Origin: Roseiterribacter gracilis
GTDB taxonomy: Bacteria > Pseudomonadota > Alphaproteobacteria > BOG-932 > Roseiterribacteraceae
Assembly (NCBI GenBank): GCA_018332375.1
Contig: BOPV01000001.1
Span: 372,001 to 436,000, forward strand
DNA: 64,000 nucleotides
Direction: 5' to 3'
The position numbers were made by a program, and so were the translations under genes. Shown here piece after piece: positions 26,085 to 34,353 of this stretch. The first letter of the stretch is position 1. Every line of letters begins with the position of its first letter. Below the pieces are notes generated by a model that saw nothing but the letters and a program-made list of their open reading frames with translations, made no database searches and was not told the DNA's origin.

Positions 26085-27020
26085 GTGAAGACACGACTCC
26101 GCAAAGCGCTTCAGTACTGGTGGTACGACCGGGCCTGCCGCGCGATCGATGAAACGGCACCGATATCTGTCGACGATTCCGAACTCGTCGTGTTGTCGAT
26201 GCTCAATACCAACCACGTCACCATGTACCTGGTCGCAGCCAAGACGTTGCACCGGCAACTCGGCCGTGGACGGTTCCTGGTGGTCGATGACGGCACCCTG
26301 ACCGATGCACAAAAAGCACGCATCCGGCATCATCTGCCGCTGGTCGACATCGTGCCGATTCGTTCGATCGACCGCGCTGGCCTGCCCAAAGGCGGGACCT
26401 GGGAACGTTTGGCGCTGATCGCGGAACTGACCGAACATTCCTATGTCGTGCAGATGGACGCCGACACGTTGGCGCTGCGCGACATCCCTGAAGTGGCGCG
26501 CCAGATTCAGACCAATGCGTCCTTCACGATCAACGGCGATCCCGACAGCGCCATCGAACCGGTCGCGGTCTCATCGCTGCGCATGGCGAACGATCCCTCG
26601 ACCCACGTGCAGACGTTGGCCGAGCGCGCACTGACCCAGATCGGTCTCGATGCGGGCGCGCGCTATGTGCGCGGCTGTTCCGGCTTCGCGGGTTTTGCGC
26701 GTGGCAGCGATGTCGGCCCGCGCGTGCGCGATTTCTCGGCCCGCATGGAACAGGCGCTGGGCGCGAAGTGGACGGAGTGGGGCAGCGAGCAGGTCGGCTC
26801 GAACTTTGTCGTCGCCAACGCGCCGGGTGCGATCGTTCTGTCGGCGCCGCGCTATCTGAATTATCCCGGCGGGCAGGTGCCGCCCGACACGTCGTTCCTG
26901 CATTTCATCGGCCCGTCGCGCTTCAGCAACGGCACCTATCGTCGTTCGGCCGGCTTGGCGATCGAAGCGCTGCTGCGCAGCGAGGCGGACGGCACTTCGT
27001 TGCGAAGGGTGGCGGCGTGA
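26085..27020 (+). CDS. Putative glycosyltransferase (GT-A-like), family not assigned
   Basis: 311 residues from GTG. The core resembles small GT-A nucleotide-sugar transferases. ELVVLSMLNTNHVTMYLVAA forms the first strand and helix, FLVVDDGTLTDAQ a second strand, and SYVVQMDADTLALRD carries a DxD-type metal motif (about residue 125). ARYVRGCSGFAGFARGS and WTEWGSEQ lie in the acceptor half. No membrane segment. A palindromic repeat fills the gap to the GT4 gene that follows, and both may form one transcript. Exact family and sugar unknown. Confidence 0.7.
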   Translation: MKTRLRKALQYWWYDRACRAIDETAPISVDDSELVVLSMLNTNHVTMYLVAAKTLHRQLGRGRFLVVDDGTLTDAQKARIRHHLPLVDIVPIRSIDRAGLPKGGTWERLALIAELTEHSYVVQMDADTLALRDIPEVARQIQTNASFTINGDPDSAIEPVAVSSLRMANDPSTHVQTLAERALTQIGLDAGARYVRGCSGFAGFARGSDVGPRVRDFSARMEQALGAKWTEWGSEQVGSNFVVANAPGAIVLSAPRYLNYPGGQVPPDTSFLHFIGPSRFSNGTYRRSAGLAIEALLRSEADGTSLRRVAA

Positions 27021-27030
27021 CAAATCTTCC

Positions 27031-27193
27031 CTCTCCCCGCGGGAGAGCGAAGGGCCCGCACACATCGTGTGCGGGAGGGTGAGGGTTCTCTGATGTCTGT
27101 TGTTGAATTCGAAGGCACGCATATCGCGAACAAACCCTCACCCTCCCGCGACTTCGTCGCGGGTCCCGCCCTCTCCCTCAGGGAGAGGGGTTC
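27031..27193. repeat. Mosaic of palindromic repeats spanning a gene junction
   Basis: Left half: CTCTCCC-CGC-GGGAGAG (27031-27047) and CCCGCACAC-ATC-GTGTGCGGG (27055-27075). Right half, inverted order: CCCGCGAC-TTC-GTCGCGGG, then CTCTCCC-TCA-GGGAGAG ending near 27187. The next gene starts between the halves and reads through the right half. Related elements lie at 9354 and 47132. Confidence 0.75.
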
Positions 27194-28388
27194 AAAGCAG
27201 CCGCTGCGCGTTGCGGTCTTCACCACCTTGTTTCCCAATCCGCAGCGGCCGCAACACGGCGTGTTCGTCGCCAACCGGCTGGAGAAGCTGGTCGCGACCG
27301 GCGAAGTGCAGGTGCGCGTGATTGCGCCGGTACCGTATTTCCCGTCGACCAATCCGATGTTCGGCGATTGGGCGCGCAATGCGCGCGTGCCGTCGATTTC
27401 GACCGTGCGCGGCCTGTCGGTCGAACATCCGCGCTATCTGGTGGTGCCGAAATTCGGCATGCGCATCACGCCCAGCACGCTCGCCTATGCAGCGCGCGGC
27501 GCGTTGCTGCGCGCCCAGCGCGATCTGGGCGGGATCGATCTGATCGACGCGCACTATCTCTATCCCGACGGAGTCGCCGCGGCGAAGCTCGCCAAATGGC
27601 TGGGCGTGCCGTTCGTCATGACCGCGCGCGGCACCGACGTGAATCTGATTCCGAAATTCGACGGGCCGCGCCGCGCGATCCTCGAAGCGTGCAGCCAGGC
27701 GGCCGGCGTGATCACCGTGTCGGCGGCGCTGCGCGACGAGCTGGTCGCGATGGGCGGTCCAGCCGACAAGATCCGCGTGCTGCGCAACGGCGTCGATCTG
27801 CAGCGCTTCACCCCGCCCGCCGATCGCGCGCGATTGCGCGCCGAACTGGGCGCGCCAGAGAAGTTGTTGCTTTCGGTCGGTCACCTGATCGAACGCAAAG
27901 GCCACCACCTGATCATCGACGCGCTGACGCAGTTGCCGGACGTGCATTTGTGGATCGCGGGCGAGGGGCCGGAACATGCGGCGCTGGAGAAGCTCGCCCG
28001 CGCGCGCGGCGTCGATGGTCGCGTGCGCCTCCTGGGCGCGCAACCCCATGACGAACTCAAACGTCTCTACGGTGCGGCCGACGCGCTGGTGCTGGCCAGC
28101 AGCCGCGAAGGCTGGGCCAACGTGCTGCTCGAAGCGATGGCGTGCGGCACGCCGGTGATTGCAACGCCGATCTGGGGCAATCCCGAAGTCGTGTCGCGTC
28201 CAGCAGCCGGCGTGCTGACGCGTGATCGCAGCGCGGGCGCAATCGCCGATGCAGCGTCGCGCCTGCTGGCGCATCTGCCCGATCGCGCGCTGACGCGGCT
28301 GTACGCCGAAGGCTTCGGCTGGGAGCCGACCACGCAGGGGCAGTTGGAGCTGTTTCGTTCAGCCGTCGCGTCTCGCGACCAACATTGA
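27093..28388 (+). CDS. Glycosyltransferase family 4 protein with repeat-derived N-terminus
   Basis: 431 residues. The GT-B fold begins only at about residue 40 with PLRVAVFTTLFPNPQRPQHG. DLIDAHYLYPDG and PFVMTARGTDVNL complete the acceptor domain. The donor domain has VLRNGVDLQRFTPP, LLSVGHLIERKGHHLII, WIAGEGPEH and ASSREGWANVLLEAMACGTPV. Residues 1-38 are not family-like: the stretch PSPSRDFVAGPALSLRERG is encoded by the right half of an intergenic palindromic repeat. ATG at 27093 has GAGGG seven bases ahead. Cytoplasmic sugar transfer; substrate unknown. Confidence 0.9.
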   Translation: MSVVEFEGTHIANKPSPSRDFVAGPALSLRERGSKQPLRVAVFTTLFPNPQRPQHGVFVANRLEKLVATGEVQVRVIAPVPYFPSTNPMFGDWARNARVPSISTVRGLSVEHPRYLVVPKFGMRITPSTLAYAARGALLRAQRDLGGIDLIDAHYLYPDGVAAAKLAKWLGVPFVMTARGTDVNLIPKFDGPRRAILEACSQAAGVITVSAALRDELVAMGGPADKIRVLRNGVDLQRFTPPADRARLRAELGAPEKLLLSVGHLIERKGHHLIIDALTQLPDVHLWIAGEGPEHAALEKLARARGVDGRVRLLGAQPHDELKRLYGAADALVLASSREGWANVLLEAMACGTPVIATPIWGNPEVVSRPAAGVLTRDRSAGAIADAASRLLAHLPDRALTRLYAEGFGWEPTTQGQLELFRSAVASRDQH

Positions 28389-28485
28389 ATCCGGATCGAA
28401 AACAGCAGTAACGAGAAACTCGCACTGCAGTGCGAGATTATCATGAAGCTGACGCGTTCCTGACGCCGCAACCGGTGTCAGGACG

Positions 28486-29373
28486 ATGGCCGAGTCAAAC
28501 CAACCACCAGATTTCTCAATCATCGTGCCGTGCTTCAATGAAGAGCACGCGCTTCTCGGCACGCTCGAACAATTGCGCAAAGCCGTGCACGGGCGTGCCT
28601 ACGAAATCATCATGGTCAATGATGGTTCGTCGGATGCGACCGGGGAAATCCTCGCCCGCATCGCGGCCGAACGCAGCGACGTGCGCGTCTTCGCGCATAC
28701 GCGCAATCGCGGTTATGGCGCTGCACTGAAAACCGGCATCCGCCAGGCGACCGGCGAATTGATCGTCATCACCGACGCCGACGGCTCCTATCCGATCGAC
28801 CGGATTCCCGAACTGGTCGATCGCTGCCGCGACGTCGACATGGTGGTTGGCGCACGCACCGCAGCCGGCGTGCAGTATTCGAAGCTGCGCGCATTCCCCA
28901 AGATCTTCCTGCGCATTTGGGCCTCGTGGATCGCGCGCCAGAAGATCCCCGACATCAATTCGGGCCTGCGCGTCTTCCGCCGCGACATTGCGATGAAGTA
29001 TTTCGGCATTCTGCCGAACGCGTTCAGCTTTACGCTCACCATCACCTTGGCGACCTTGACCAACTTTCACGCCGTCGTGTTCGTGCCGATCACCTATCAC
29101 CCGCGGATTGGCAAATCGAAGATCAAGCCGATCCGCGACACGTTGCTGTTCCTGTCTTTGATTGCGCGCACCGGCATCTATTTCGCGCCGATCCGGCTCT
29201 TTGCGCCGCTGATCGCGGCCTTGTTCTTCGTGTTCCTCGGCTGTCTCTTCTATGACGTGGCGGTGTTGCACGACCTGACCGAGAAGACGCTGATCGTCTT
29301 CTTCTTCCTGTTCAACATGGCGTCCTTTGCGCTGCTCGCCGACATGATCGACAAGCGGACCGCCAAAGGATGA
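28486..29373 (+). CDS. Glycosyltransferase family 2, GtrB / dolichol-phosphate mannosyltransferase-like
   Basis: 295 residues. The GT-A catalytic domain has FSIIVPCFNEEHAL, EIIMVNDGSSDAT, NRGYGAALKTGIRQATG, ITDADGSYP (DxD) and DINSGLRVFRRD. Two hydrophobic hairpins at the C-terminus (about 225-285) anchor it. This layout matches enzymes that load a sugar on undecaprenyl phosphate. The next two genes overlap it in series (GtrA flippase, then a large membrane transferase), which suggests a Gtr-like glycan decoration unit. Confidence 0.92.
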   Translation: MAESNQPPDFSIIVPCFNEEHALLGTLEQLRKAVHGRAYEIIMVNDGSSDATGEILARIAAERSDVRVFAHTRNRGYGAALKTGIRQATGELIVITDADGSYPIDRIPELVDRCRDVDMVVGARTAAGVQYSKLRAFPKIFLRIWASWIARQKIPDINSGLRVFRRDIAMKYFGILPNAFSFTLTITLATLTNFHAVVFVPITYHPRIGKSKIKPIRDTLLFLSLIARTGIYFAPIRLFAPLIAALFFVFLGCLFYDVAVLHDLTEKTLIVFFFLFNMASFALLADMIDKRTAKG

Positions 29374-29777
29374 AGGCGCTGCTGCAGCGTCTGGCGCGGG
29401 TTCGCTTCCTGCGCTTCATCGCAACCGGTGCGCTCAGTCTTGGCGTTGGCTTCGGCACGACGGTGGCGCTGCGCGAGCTGGGCGGGCTGTCGCCGCAGCT
29501 CGCTGGCGGCGGCGGTCTGCTTGCGTCGCTGCTGCTCAATTTCCTGACTGTGCGCAGCTTCGTCTTCGCCAAGCGCGGCCCCGCGGGCGGCGAGTTCGTG
29601 CGCTATGTGCTGACCTCGCTCGGCTTTCGTGGGGTCGAGTACTGCGCGTACTTGCTGCTGCTCGACCAGTTCGGCCTGCCGTACCCGGTCGCCTATATGC
29701 TCGTCGTGTCCTGCAGCGTCGTGCTGAAATTTCTCGTCTATCGCAGCTTCGTGTTTCGCGCGCCTGCCAACGCATGA
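29370..29777 (+). CDS. GtrA-family membrane protein (putative lipid-linked sugar flippase)
   Basis: 135 residues with four hydrophobic helices. RFLRFIATGALSLGVGFGTT is the conserved GtrA start, NFLTVRSFVFAKRG the middle motif (N-F-x5-F-V-F) and VLKFLVYRSFVFR the C-terminal motif. Overlaps the GT2 gene by four bases upstream and the large membrane transferase downstream. Presumed role: moving polyprenyl-linked sugar across the inner membrane. Confidence 0.9.
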   Translation: MKALLQRLARVRFLRFIATGALSLGVGFGTTVALRELGGLSPQLAGGGGLLASLLLNFLTVRSFVFAKRGPAGGEFVRYVLTSLGFRGVEYCAYLLLLDQFGLPYPVAYMLVVSCSVVLKFLVYRSFVFRAPANA

Positions 29778-31480
29778 GCATCGCGATCGACACGTCGCGC
29801 GCGCGCGTGGCTGACTGGCCGCGCAAACTTGTGCTGCTGTTTGTCGCCAGCGCCTGCATCACTGTGCCGTATTTCGCCGGCTGGACCGCGCCGTTCCGCT
29901 ATCACGACGACGATCACCGGATGCGGTTGGTGCTGGTCGCAGTGCTGTTTGTGGTGCAGCTGGCGGGCATGGCGTGGGTGGTGCGCTCGCGGATCGAGCT
30001 CGCGCCGCCGACCGGACGCGTCGCGTGGCTCTGCCTCGGCGCTTACACGTTGCTCTCGGTGTTTGTCGGCGCGGTGATCCTGCAGGGTTTCCCAAACTCG
30101 GCCGACGAATGGATTTTCCTGTTCCAGGCCGACACCTATGCGCGCGGCCGGTTGTGGAACGCAGTGCCGCCCGACCAAGAGACGGGCCTGTTCTTTCTGA
30201 TCCATATCTTCATGCGCGACGGCAAATGGATCGGACAATATCCGCCGGGCTGGCCCGTCGTGCTGTTGCCGTTCCGGTTGCTGCACGTGCCGGCTTGGGT
30301 CGCCAACGTGTTCCTGGGCACGGCGCTGCTCGCTGTGACTGCACGTCTCGCGACGCGCTTGTTGCCGACCACCGAGGCCGCGCTTGCGACCTGCGCCGTT
30401 GCGCTGACGCCCTTCATCGTCTTCAACAATGGCAGCTATTTCTCGCACCAACTCCCCGCGGTTTCGGGCGTGCTGTTCGTGCTGGCCACCATCCGCTTCC
30501 AACGCGCGCCAAGCTGGTCGGCATCGCTTGCGGGCGGTGTCTGTCTCGGCGTCATCGGCATCGCGCGCTATCTCGACGTGCTGGCTTTGGCGACGCCGTT
30601 CTTTGTCGTGTTGGCGTGGCAGATCGTGCGCAAGCCGCGCACGCTCACGCCCGCGCTTGGCTTCGGTCTCGGTGCACTGCCGTTTCTGCTGATCCTGTTC
30701 GCCTACAACCAGGCGGTGACGGGGCACGCGTTGTTGGCGGTGACCAAGTGGGGGTATCCGACGCAGGCGATCGCCAAGCTCGGTTTCGGTCCCGACCATC
30801 CGCTCGGCGAAGCAATCCTGCGCACGCTGACGCGGCAGTTCGAATTCGTCGAATGGACGATGCCGGTGTTGATCGCGCTGTGGGGCGTCGCCTTCGTCGT
30901 GCGCGTTGTACGCGGCCGCGCCACCTGGATCGACTGGATCTATCCCAGCTTTCTCGTCTGGTACGCGCTGTCGGGTGTGCGCGGCGGTGAACGCTATGGG
31001 CCGCGCTATTACCTGCCGGCCTATCCGTTCGTGGTGCTGACCATCGCCCTCGCGATCAGCGATGCGCCCACGCGCGGACGGTGGCTGCGCGCCGGTCTGG
31101 TGACCTGCGTGCCGATGGCTGCTGCGTTGGGGATCGGGTGGGCGATCTTCACCCAGCAGATGATCTGGGAGCGGCGGCAGATGGAGATCGCGATCGAGCG
31201 GGCCGGGCTGAGCCAAGTGGTGGTGATCGTGCCCAGCTCGATCGGCACGGCGCGGCCGATGCAATATTGGGATCTGGCGCGCAACGATCCCGATCTTGCG
31301 CAGCCGGTGCTGTTTGCCACCGATCCGGTGCACTACGAATTCGGCGCCCAGACGCGGCTGGCCACGCTGTTTCCGGACCGCGCTATCTGGCGTTACGTCT
31401 GGGACCGTCCGTCGCGGCAGGGCCGTCTCGAGAAACTCAGCGAACCTACTGGCGCGGAGCGACGTTCCGAGGGGCGATGA
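29774..31480 (+). CDS. Large integral membrane glycosyltransferase, GT39/ArnT- or GtrC-like
   Basis: 568 residues with about ten to eleven helices. Motifs on the periplasmic side include FPNSADEWIFLFQADTYARG (acidic DE pair in the first loop), IGQYPPGWPVVLLPF, and GERYGPRYYLPAYPFVVL late in the protein. This pattern fits GT-C transferases that use lipid-linked sugars. Four-base overlaps with gtrA and with the acyltransferase behind it place it in a tight GT2-GtrA-GT-C-acyltransferase unit. Acceptor glycan not known. Confidence 0.82.
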   Translation: MSIAIDTSRARVADWPRKLVLLFVASACITVPYFAGWTAPFRYHDDDHRMRLVLVAVLFVVQLAGMAWVVRSRIELAPPTGRVAWLCLGAYTLLSVFVGAVILQGFPNSADEWIFLFQADTYARGRLWNAVPPDQETGLFFLIHIFMRDGKWIGQYPPGWPVVLLPFRLLHVPAWVANVFLGTALLAVTARLATRLLPTTEAALATCAVALTPFIVFNNGSYFSHQLPAVSGVLFVLATIRFQRAPSWSASLAGGVCLGVIGIARYLDVLALATPFFVVLAWQIVRKPRTLTPALGFGLGALPFLLILFAYNQAVTGHALLAVTKWGYPTQAIAKLGFGPDHPLGEAILRTLTRQFEFVEWTMPVLIALWGVAFVVRVVRGRATWIDWIYPSFLVWYALSGVRGGERYGPRYYLPAYPFVVLTIALAISDAPTRGRWLRAGLVTCVPMAAALGIGWAIFTQQMIWERRQMEIAIERAGLSQVVVIVPSSIGTARPMQYWDLARNDPDLAQPVLFATDPVHYEFGAQTRLATLFPDRAIWRYVWDRPSRQGRLEKLSEPTGAERRSEGR

Positions 31481-32601
31481 GTACCGACACGAAGACGGGT
31501 CACCTCAACGCCCTCACGGGGCTCCGCGGCATCGCCGCGTGGTGGGTTGCGCTCTACCATTTCCGCTTCGAGTTTCCCGCCGGCATGCCGGACTGGGCCT
31601 TGCCGCTCGTGTCGCGCGGCTATCTCGCGGTCGATCTGTTTTTCATCCTGTCGGGCTTCATCCTGGCGCTGAACTACGCCAACAAGGTCGGCACGTTGGA
31701 AAGCGGCACGGTCCGCGCCTTTCTGATCGCGCGCGTCGCGCGCATCTGGCCGTTGCATGCGGTGATGAGCGTGCTGTTCCTGATCAATCCGATCGCGATC
31801 CTGTTCTTCTCGACGCAGAAGAGTCTGGCCGGCCGCTATCCGTTCGACCATTGGGTGATGGGTCTGTTCCTGGTCCAGAATTGGGGCTTCACCACCAAGA
31901 TGGATTGGAACGTGCCGGCCTGGTCGATCTCGACCGAATGGGCGGCGTATCTGCTGTTCCCGTTGCTCGTCGCCTTCGCCTGGCGCGTTGCGCGCACGCG
32001 CTTTGCTGCAGCGGTCGGCGTCATCACGATGTTGATCTTGACCGCGCTGGTCTTCAACGCGCTGGGTGCGCGCTCGGTCGATCACGACATTCCGAAATAC
32101 GGCCTGGTGCGTTGCCTGTTGGAATTCACCACCGGCCTGTTCCTGTATCGCGCCTGGAGCCTCGGTCGCGTCGTGCCAATGGTGCATGTCGCGCTCGCGC
32201 TGGTCGCAGCATGCGCTATCGCTGCGTTCGCGATGGGAGCCGGGCCGGACTGGTTGTTCCTGCCGACTGCGTTCGTAGCAACGATCGTGTTGCTCGCAAC
32301 CGGCAAAGGCCCGGCGCGCATTCTTGCGTGGGGACCGATCCTGTTTCTGGGCGAGATCAGCTACTCGACATACCTCGCGCACTGGTTCGTGCGCGACTGG
32401 ACCAAGTTCCTGGTGATGGACCACTACGGCGCGACCTTGCCGTTGTTCGTGTTCCTGGGTGCGACCTTCGTCGCGTCGGTCGCGCTGTTCTATGGCGTCG
32501 AAAAGCCGGGGCGCAGTTGGATGCGCAAAGCTCTGACCAAGCGCATCGGTGGCGTGTCACCGGTGCCGACGCCGCGCATTGAGGTCGATCCGGCAGTTTA
32601 G
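31477..32601 (+). CDS. Acyltransferase 3 family membrane protein
   Basis: 374 residues, about ten helices. LNALTGLRGIAAWWVALYHF is the signature N-terminus (R-G-x-A, His), YLAVDLFFILSGFILALNYA the second motif, FLIARVARIWPLHAVMSVLF the third, and FLGEISYSTYLAHWFVRDW the C-terminal one. Overlaps the upstream GT-C gene by ATGA. Probably O-acylates the sugar added by the Gtr-like trio. Last polysaccharide gene before the accessory region. Confidence 0.92.
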   Translation: MSTDTKTGHLNALTGLRGIAAWWVALYHFRFEFPAGMPDWALPLVSRGYLAVDLFFILSGFILALNYANKVGTLESGTVRAFLIARVARIWPLHAVMSVLFLINPIAILFFSTQKSLAGRYPFDHWVMGLFLVQNWGFTTKMDWNVPAWSISTEWAAYLLFPLLVAFAWRVARTRFAAAVGVITMLILTALVFNALGARSVDHDIPKYGLVRCLLEFTTGLFLYRAWSLGRVVPMVHVALALVAACAIAAFAMGAGPDWLFLPTAFVATIVLLATGKGPARILAWGPILFLGEISYSTYLAHWFVRDWTKFLVMDHYGATLPLFVFLGATFVASVALFYGVEKPGRSWMRKALTKRIGGVSPVPTPRIEVDPAV

Positions 32602-32624
32602 ACTCTAGCGCGCGCAGCGCGCTC

Positions 32625-32735
32625 TCACTTCTTCTTGCGCTTAGAGAGAAGGCTGGCACCGCCGCCCTGGGAGGCAGCGGTGCCGTAAGGTCCGGCCGGC
32701 GACAACACGGGGTGCGATCGCCGCCGACATGGCCC
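32625..32735 (-). pseudogene. Possible C-terminal remnant of an unidentified protein
   Basis: An open frame of 36 codons ends in a tail reading PYGTAASQGGGASLLSKRKK-K-stop. The Gly-rich then Lys-rich ending looks like an evolved protein terminus rather than random sequence. No start with a ribosome site is seen apart from an internal GTG. It may be the leftover 3' end of a gene (phage-type proteins often end this way), but I cannot name the parent. Confidence 0.3.
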
Positions 32736-32811
32736 TCATCATCTCTAGACGTACGCGCAGCAAAATTCCGCAGCGACGGCGGAAATATTCTTCACAAGTC
32801 CAGGTGAACGC

Positions 32812-32840
32812 TCACTTCACCAGCGGACGGAAGAACGAGC
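32812..32840 (-). pseudogene. NIPSNAP gene 3'-end remnant / left direct repeat
   Basis: Positions 32821-32840 match 33842-33861 at 19 of 20 bases. Read on the minus strand this copy encodes RSFFRPLVK-stop, equivalent to RSFFRPLLPA-stop of the intact NIPSNAP gene, in the same frame and with its own stop. It therefore is a duplicated or leftover NIPSNAP C-terminus on the far side of the HEPN gene. Confidence 0.65.
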
Positions 32841-32871
32841 CTCTTGAAGGTACGTGAAGCGCGCGAAGAGG

Positions 32872-33729
32872 TTAAGTTGACCGACCCGAGCGGTACGCAG
32901 CGAGCACGTCGTCGAGTTCGTGCGCGTCGTTCTTACTTAGTTTGATGTTCTTCTTAACCCAGCCAAGAACGGCGGCAGACGTTTCCTTCGTCTCGATACT
33001 GGCGTCATTGCTCTTGAGACGATCGAACCACGCCACAAGTGGTGGATTGTGCGCCGTAAGCCGTATCGTATCGACTTGATGGAGATGATCCGGCGCGAAT
33101 GCGAAATTCATGTTTCGCACGAAAGGCTGAAGTAGAGCGTCGTCGTCTGAGAGCAGTAGCTTTTCAAGGGGCAGAGATTGATCAATCGACCAGCGCTCTG
33201 GGTTACGTTGCAAGATGTCAATCCAGTCCACGTCGGTGGACCAATCTCCGTCAGCAAGATGTTCTTTCAAGCGTTTGCATAGGCGACGCGCGCTCCAGAT
33301 CAGTTGGTCGACCTTAAAGAGGTCATCCAAACTGATTGTGTATCCATATAGGTTATAGCGATTGTCAGGACTTCCGTAGGCGTTCAGCCGCACGAGAAAT
33401 TTGTCGACGGTGATTTCCCGCCAGAAAAATCCTTCGTACGGCGGCTGCACAAATGGTCCATATTCGAGTCTGCGATCGATCTTTTTAATCTCTTTATAGA
33501 GCGCAATCAGATCATGCCCGCGGTTTCGGTTTGCTGCGAGGCCGTTCAGCAGCAGCGTAGCTTTCATATACTTCTCGAGAGCATGAAGGCTCAGCCAGAA
33601 GAAGTCCCAGTCAAGTTTGGCGACGAACGCTACACGCGCAAGAATATAGTTTTGATCTGCCGTCGTCGTGAACATGCGGTTCACGATTGCATCAGTATGA
33701 GGACGGATCTCTTCGTCGTTCATCGTCAT
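32872..33729 (-). CDS. HEPN-like domain protein, accessory
   Basis: 285 residues. Residues 28-85 read as a HEPN helix bundle: ILARVAFVAKLDWDFFWLSL then HALEKYMKATLLLNG (alanine/aromatic pattern with the E-K-Y-x-K-A motif) and GHDLIALYKEI. The usual RNase motif (Arg-x4-6-His) is not clear, only R68-N-R-G-H72, so nuclease activity is doubtful. The C-terminal 200 residues are unassigned and mainly helical. GC content and codon use are visibly lower than in the neighbours. It is bracketed by direct repeats (32821 and 33842), suggesting acquisition as a unit. Start is ATG at 33729 or nearby alternatives. Confidence 0.72.
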   Translation of the reverse strand: MTMNDEEIRPHTDAIVNRMFTTTADQNYILARVAFVAKLDWDFFWLSLHALEKYMKATLLLNGLAANRNRGHDLIALYKEIKKIDRRLEYGPFVQPPYEGFFWREITVDKFLVRLNAYGSPDNRYNLYGYTISLDDLFKVDQLIWSARRLCKRLKEHLADGDWSTDVDWIDILQRNPERWSIDQSLPLEKLLLSDDDALLQPFVRNMNFAFAPDHLHQVDTIRLTAHNPPLVAWFDRLKSNDASIETKETSAAVLGWVKKNIKLSKNDAHELDDVLAAYRSGRST

Positions 33730-33829
33730 CACTCATTGCGTAGCGGAGACCAGCCTTTTTTGCCCATCATGTCGGAGTTTATCGCTGACGCCGCGTTCGC
33801 GCCGCGCGTGACTCAAGGCTGTTCGGAGA

Positions 33830-34138
33830 TCAAGCTGGCAGCAGCGGCCGGAAGAACGAGCGCTCGTAACGCAGAAAGCAGTTCGTCTCGCGCCAATACG
33901 CGACCGCCTTCAAGCACTCCGGATCGGTCGCACTGCGCGTGCGATAGTCTTCGTAGGCGGCGAGGGACGGGAAGCTGAACAACGCCAACGCAACATCGCT
34001 CTCACCTTCCGACGGCAGGAAGTAACCGAGATGCGTGCCACCAAATTTCGGCACGAGATCGAGCCACATGCGTGCGTAGGTTTCGAACTCGGGAAGTTTG
34101 GCTTGGTTGACGGTGTAGCGGATGAAGCAGGTGATCAT
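33830..34138 (-). CDS. NIPSNAP family protein
   Basis: 102 residues of the ferredoxin-like alpha+beta NIPSNAP fold. MITCFIRYTVNQAKLPEFET is the family start, PKFGGTHLGYFLPSEG and VALALFSFPSLAAYEDYR the centre, and CFLRYERSFFRPLLPA the end. The function of bacterial members is not established. ATG at 34138 has AAGG at good spacing; the longer open frame upstream covers a tRNA fragment and is not coding. Its last 20 coding bases are duplicated at 32821-32840 on the other side of the HEPN gene. Confidence 0.88.
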   Translation of the reverse strand: MITCFIRYTVNQAKLPEFETYARMWLDLVPKFGGTHLGYFLPSEGESDVALALFSFPSLAAYEDYRTRSATDPECLKAVAYWRETNCFLRYERSFFRPLLPA

Positions 34139-34152
34139 TGGGGCCTTGCGGA

Positions 34153-34179
34153 TGGTGATCCCGGTGGGACTTGAACCCA
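34153..34179 (-). other. tRNA 3'-end fragment (possible attachment-site scar)
   Basis: Read on the minus strand this gives the T-arm TGGG-TTCAAGT-CCCA, an acceptor strand CGGGATC, discriminator A and an encoded CCA. The matching 5' acceptor (GATCCCG), D-arm and anticodon arm are absent from the preceding 80 bases. It is therefore a fragment, as left when an element integrates at a tRNA 3' end. Confidence 0.6.
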
Positions 34180-34353
34180 ATACTGCACGATAAGAAATCC
34201 GCAGTGCCCAGGTTAGGTGCCGCAACCAATGCAACCAGCGGCCACCTACGGTGCCAGTACGGTCGACCTTTAAATACGACATTAACTTGTAAAAATAATA
34301 GCGTTATCGCGAACTTCGTCCGATAGTCCTCTCAATGAATAAGGGAGGGGACC

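Noticed and set aside
29738..31333. 531-codon minus-strand frame opposite the GT-C membrane protein
   Set aside because: Composition is Arg/His/Gln-rich without domains. The plus strand encodes a clear polytopic transferase with coupled neighbours.
34153..34245. Complete tRNA gene on the minus strand
   Set aside because: Only the T-arm and acceptor 3' strand are present. No 5' acceptor complement, D-arm or anticodon arm can be paired in the preceding 80 bases.
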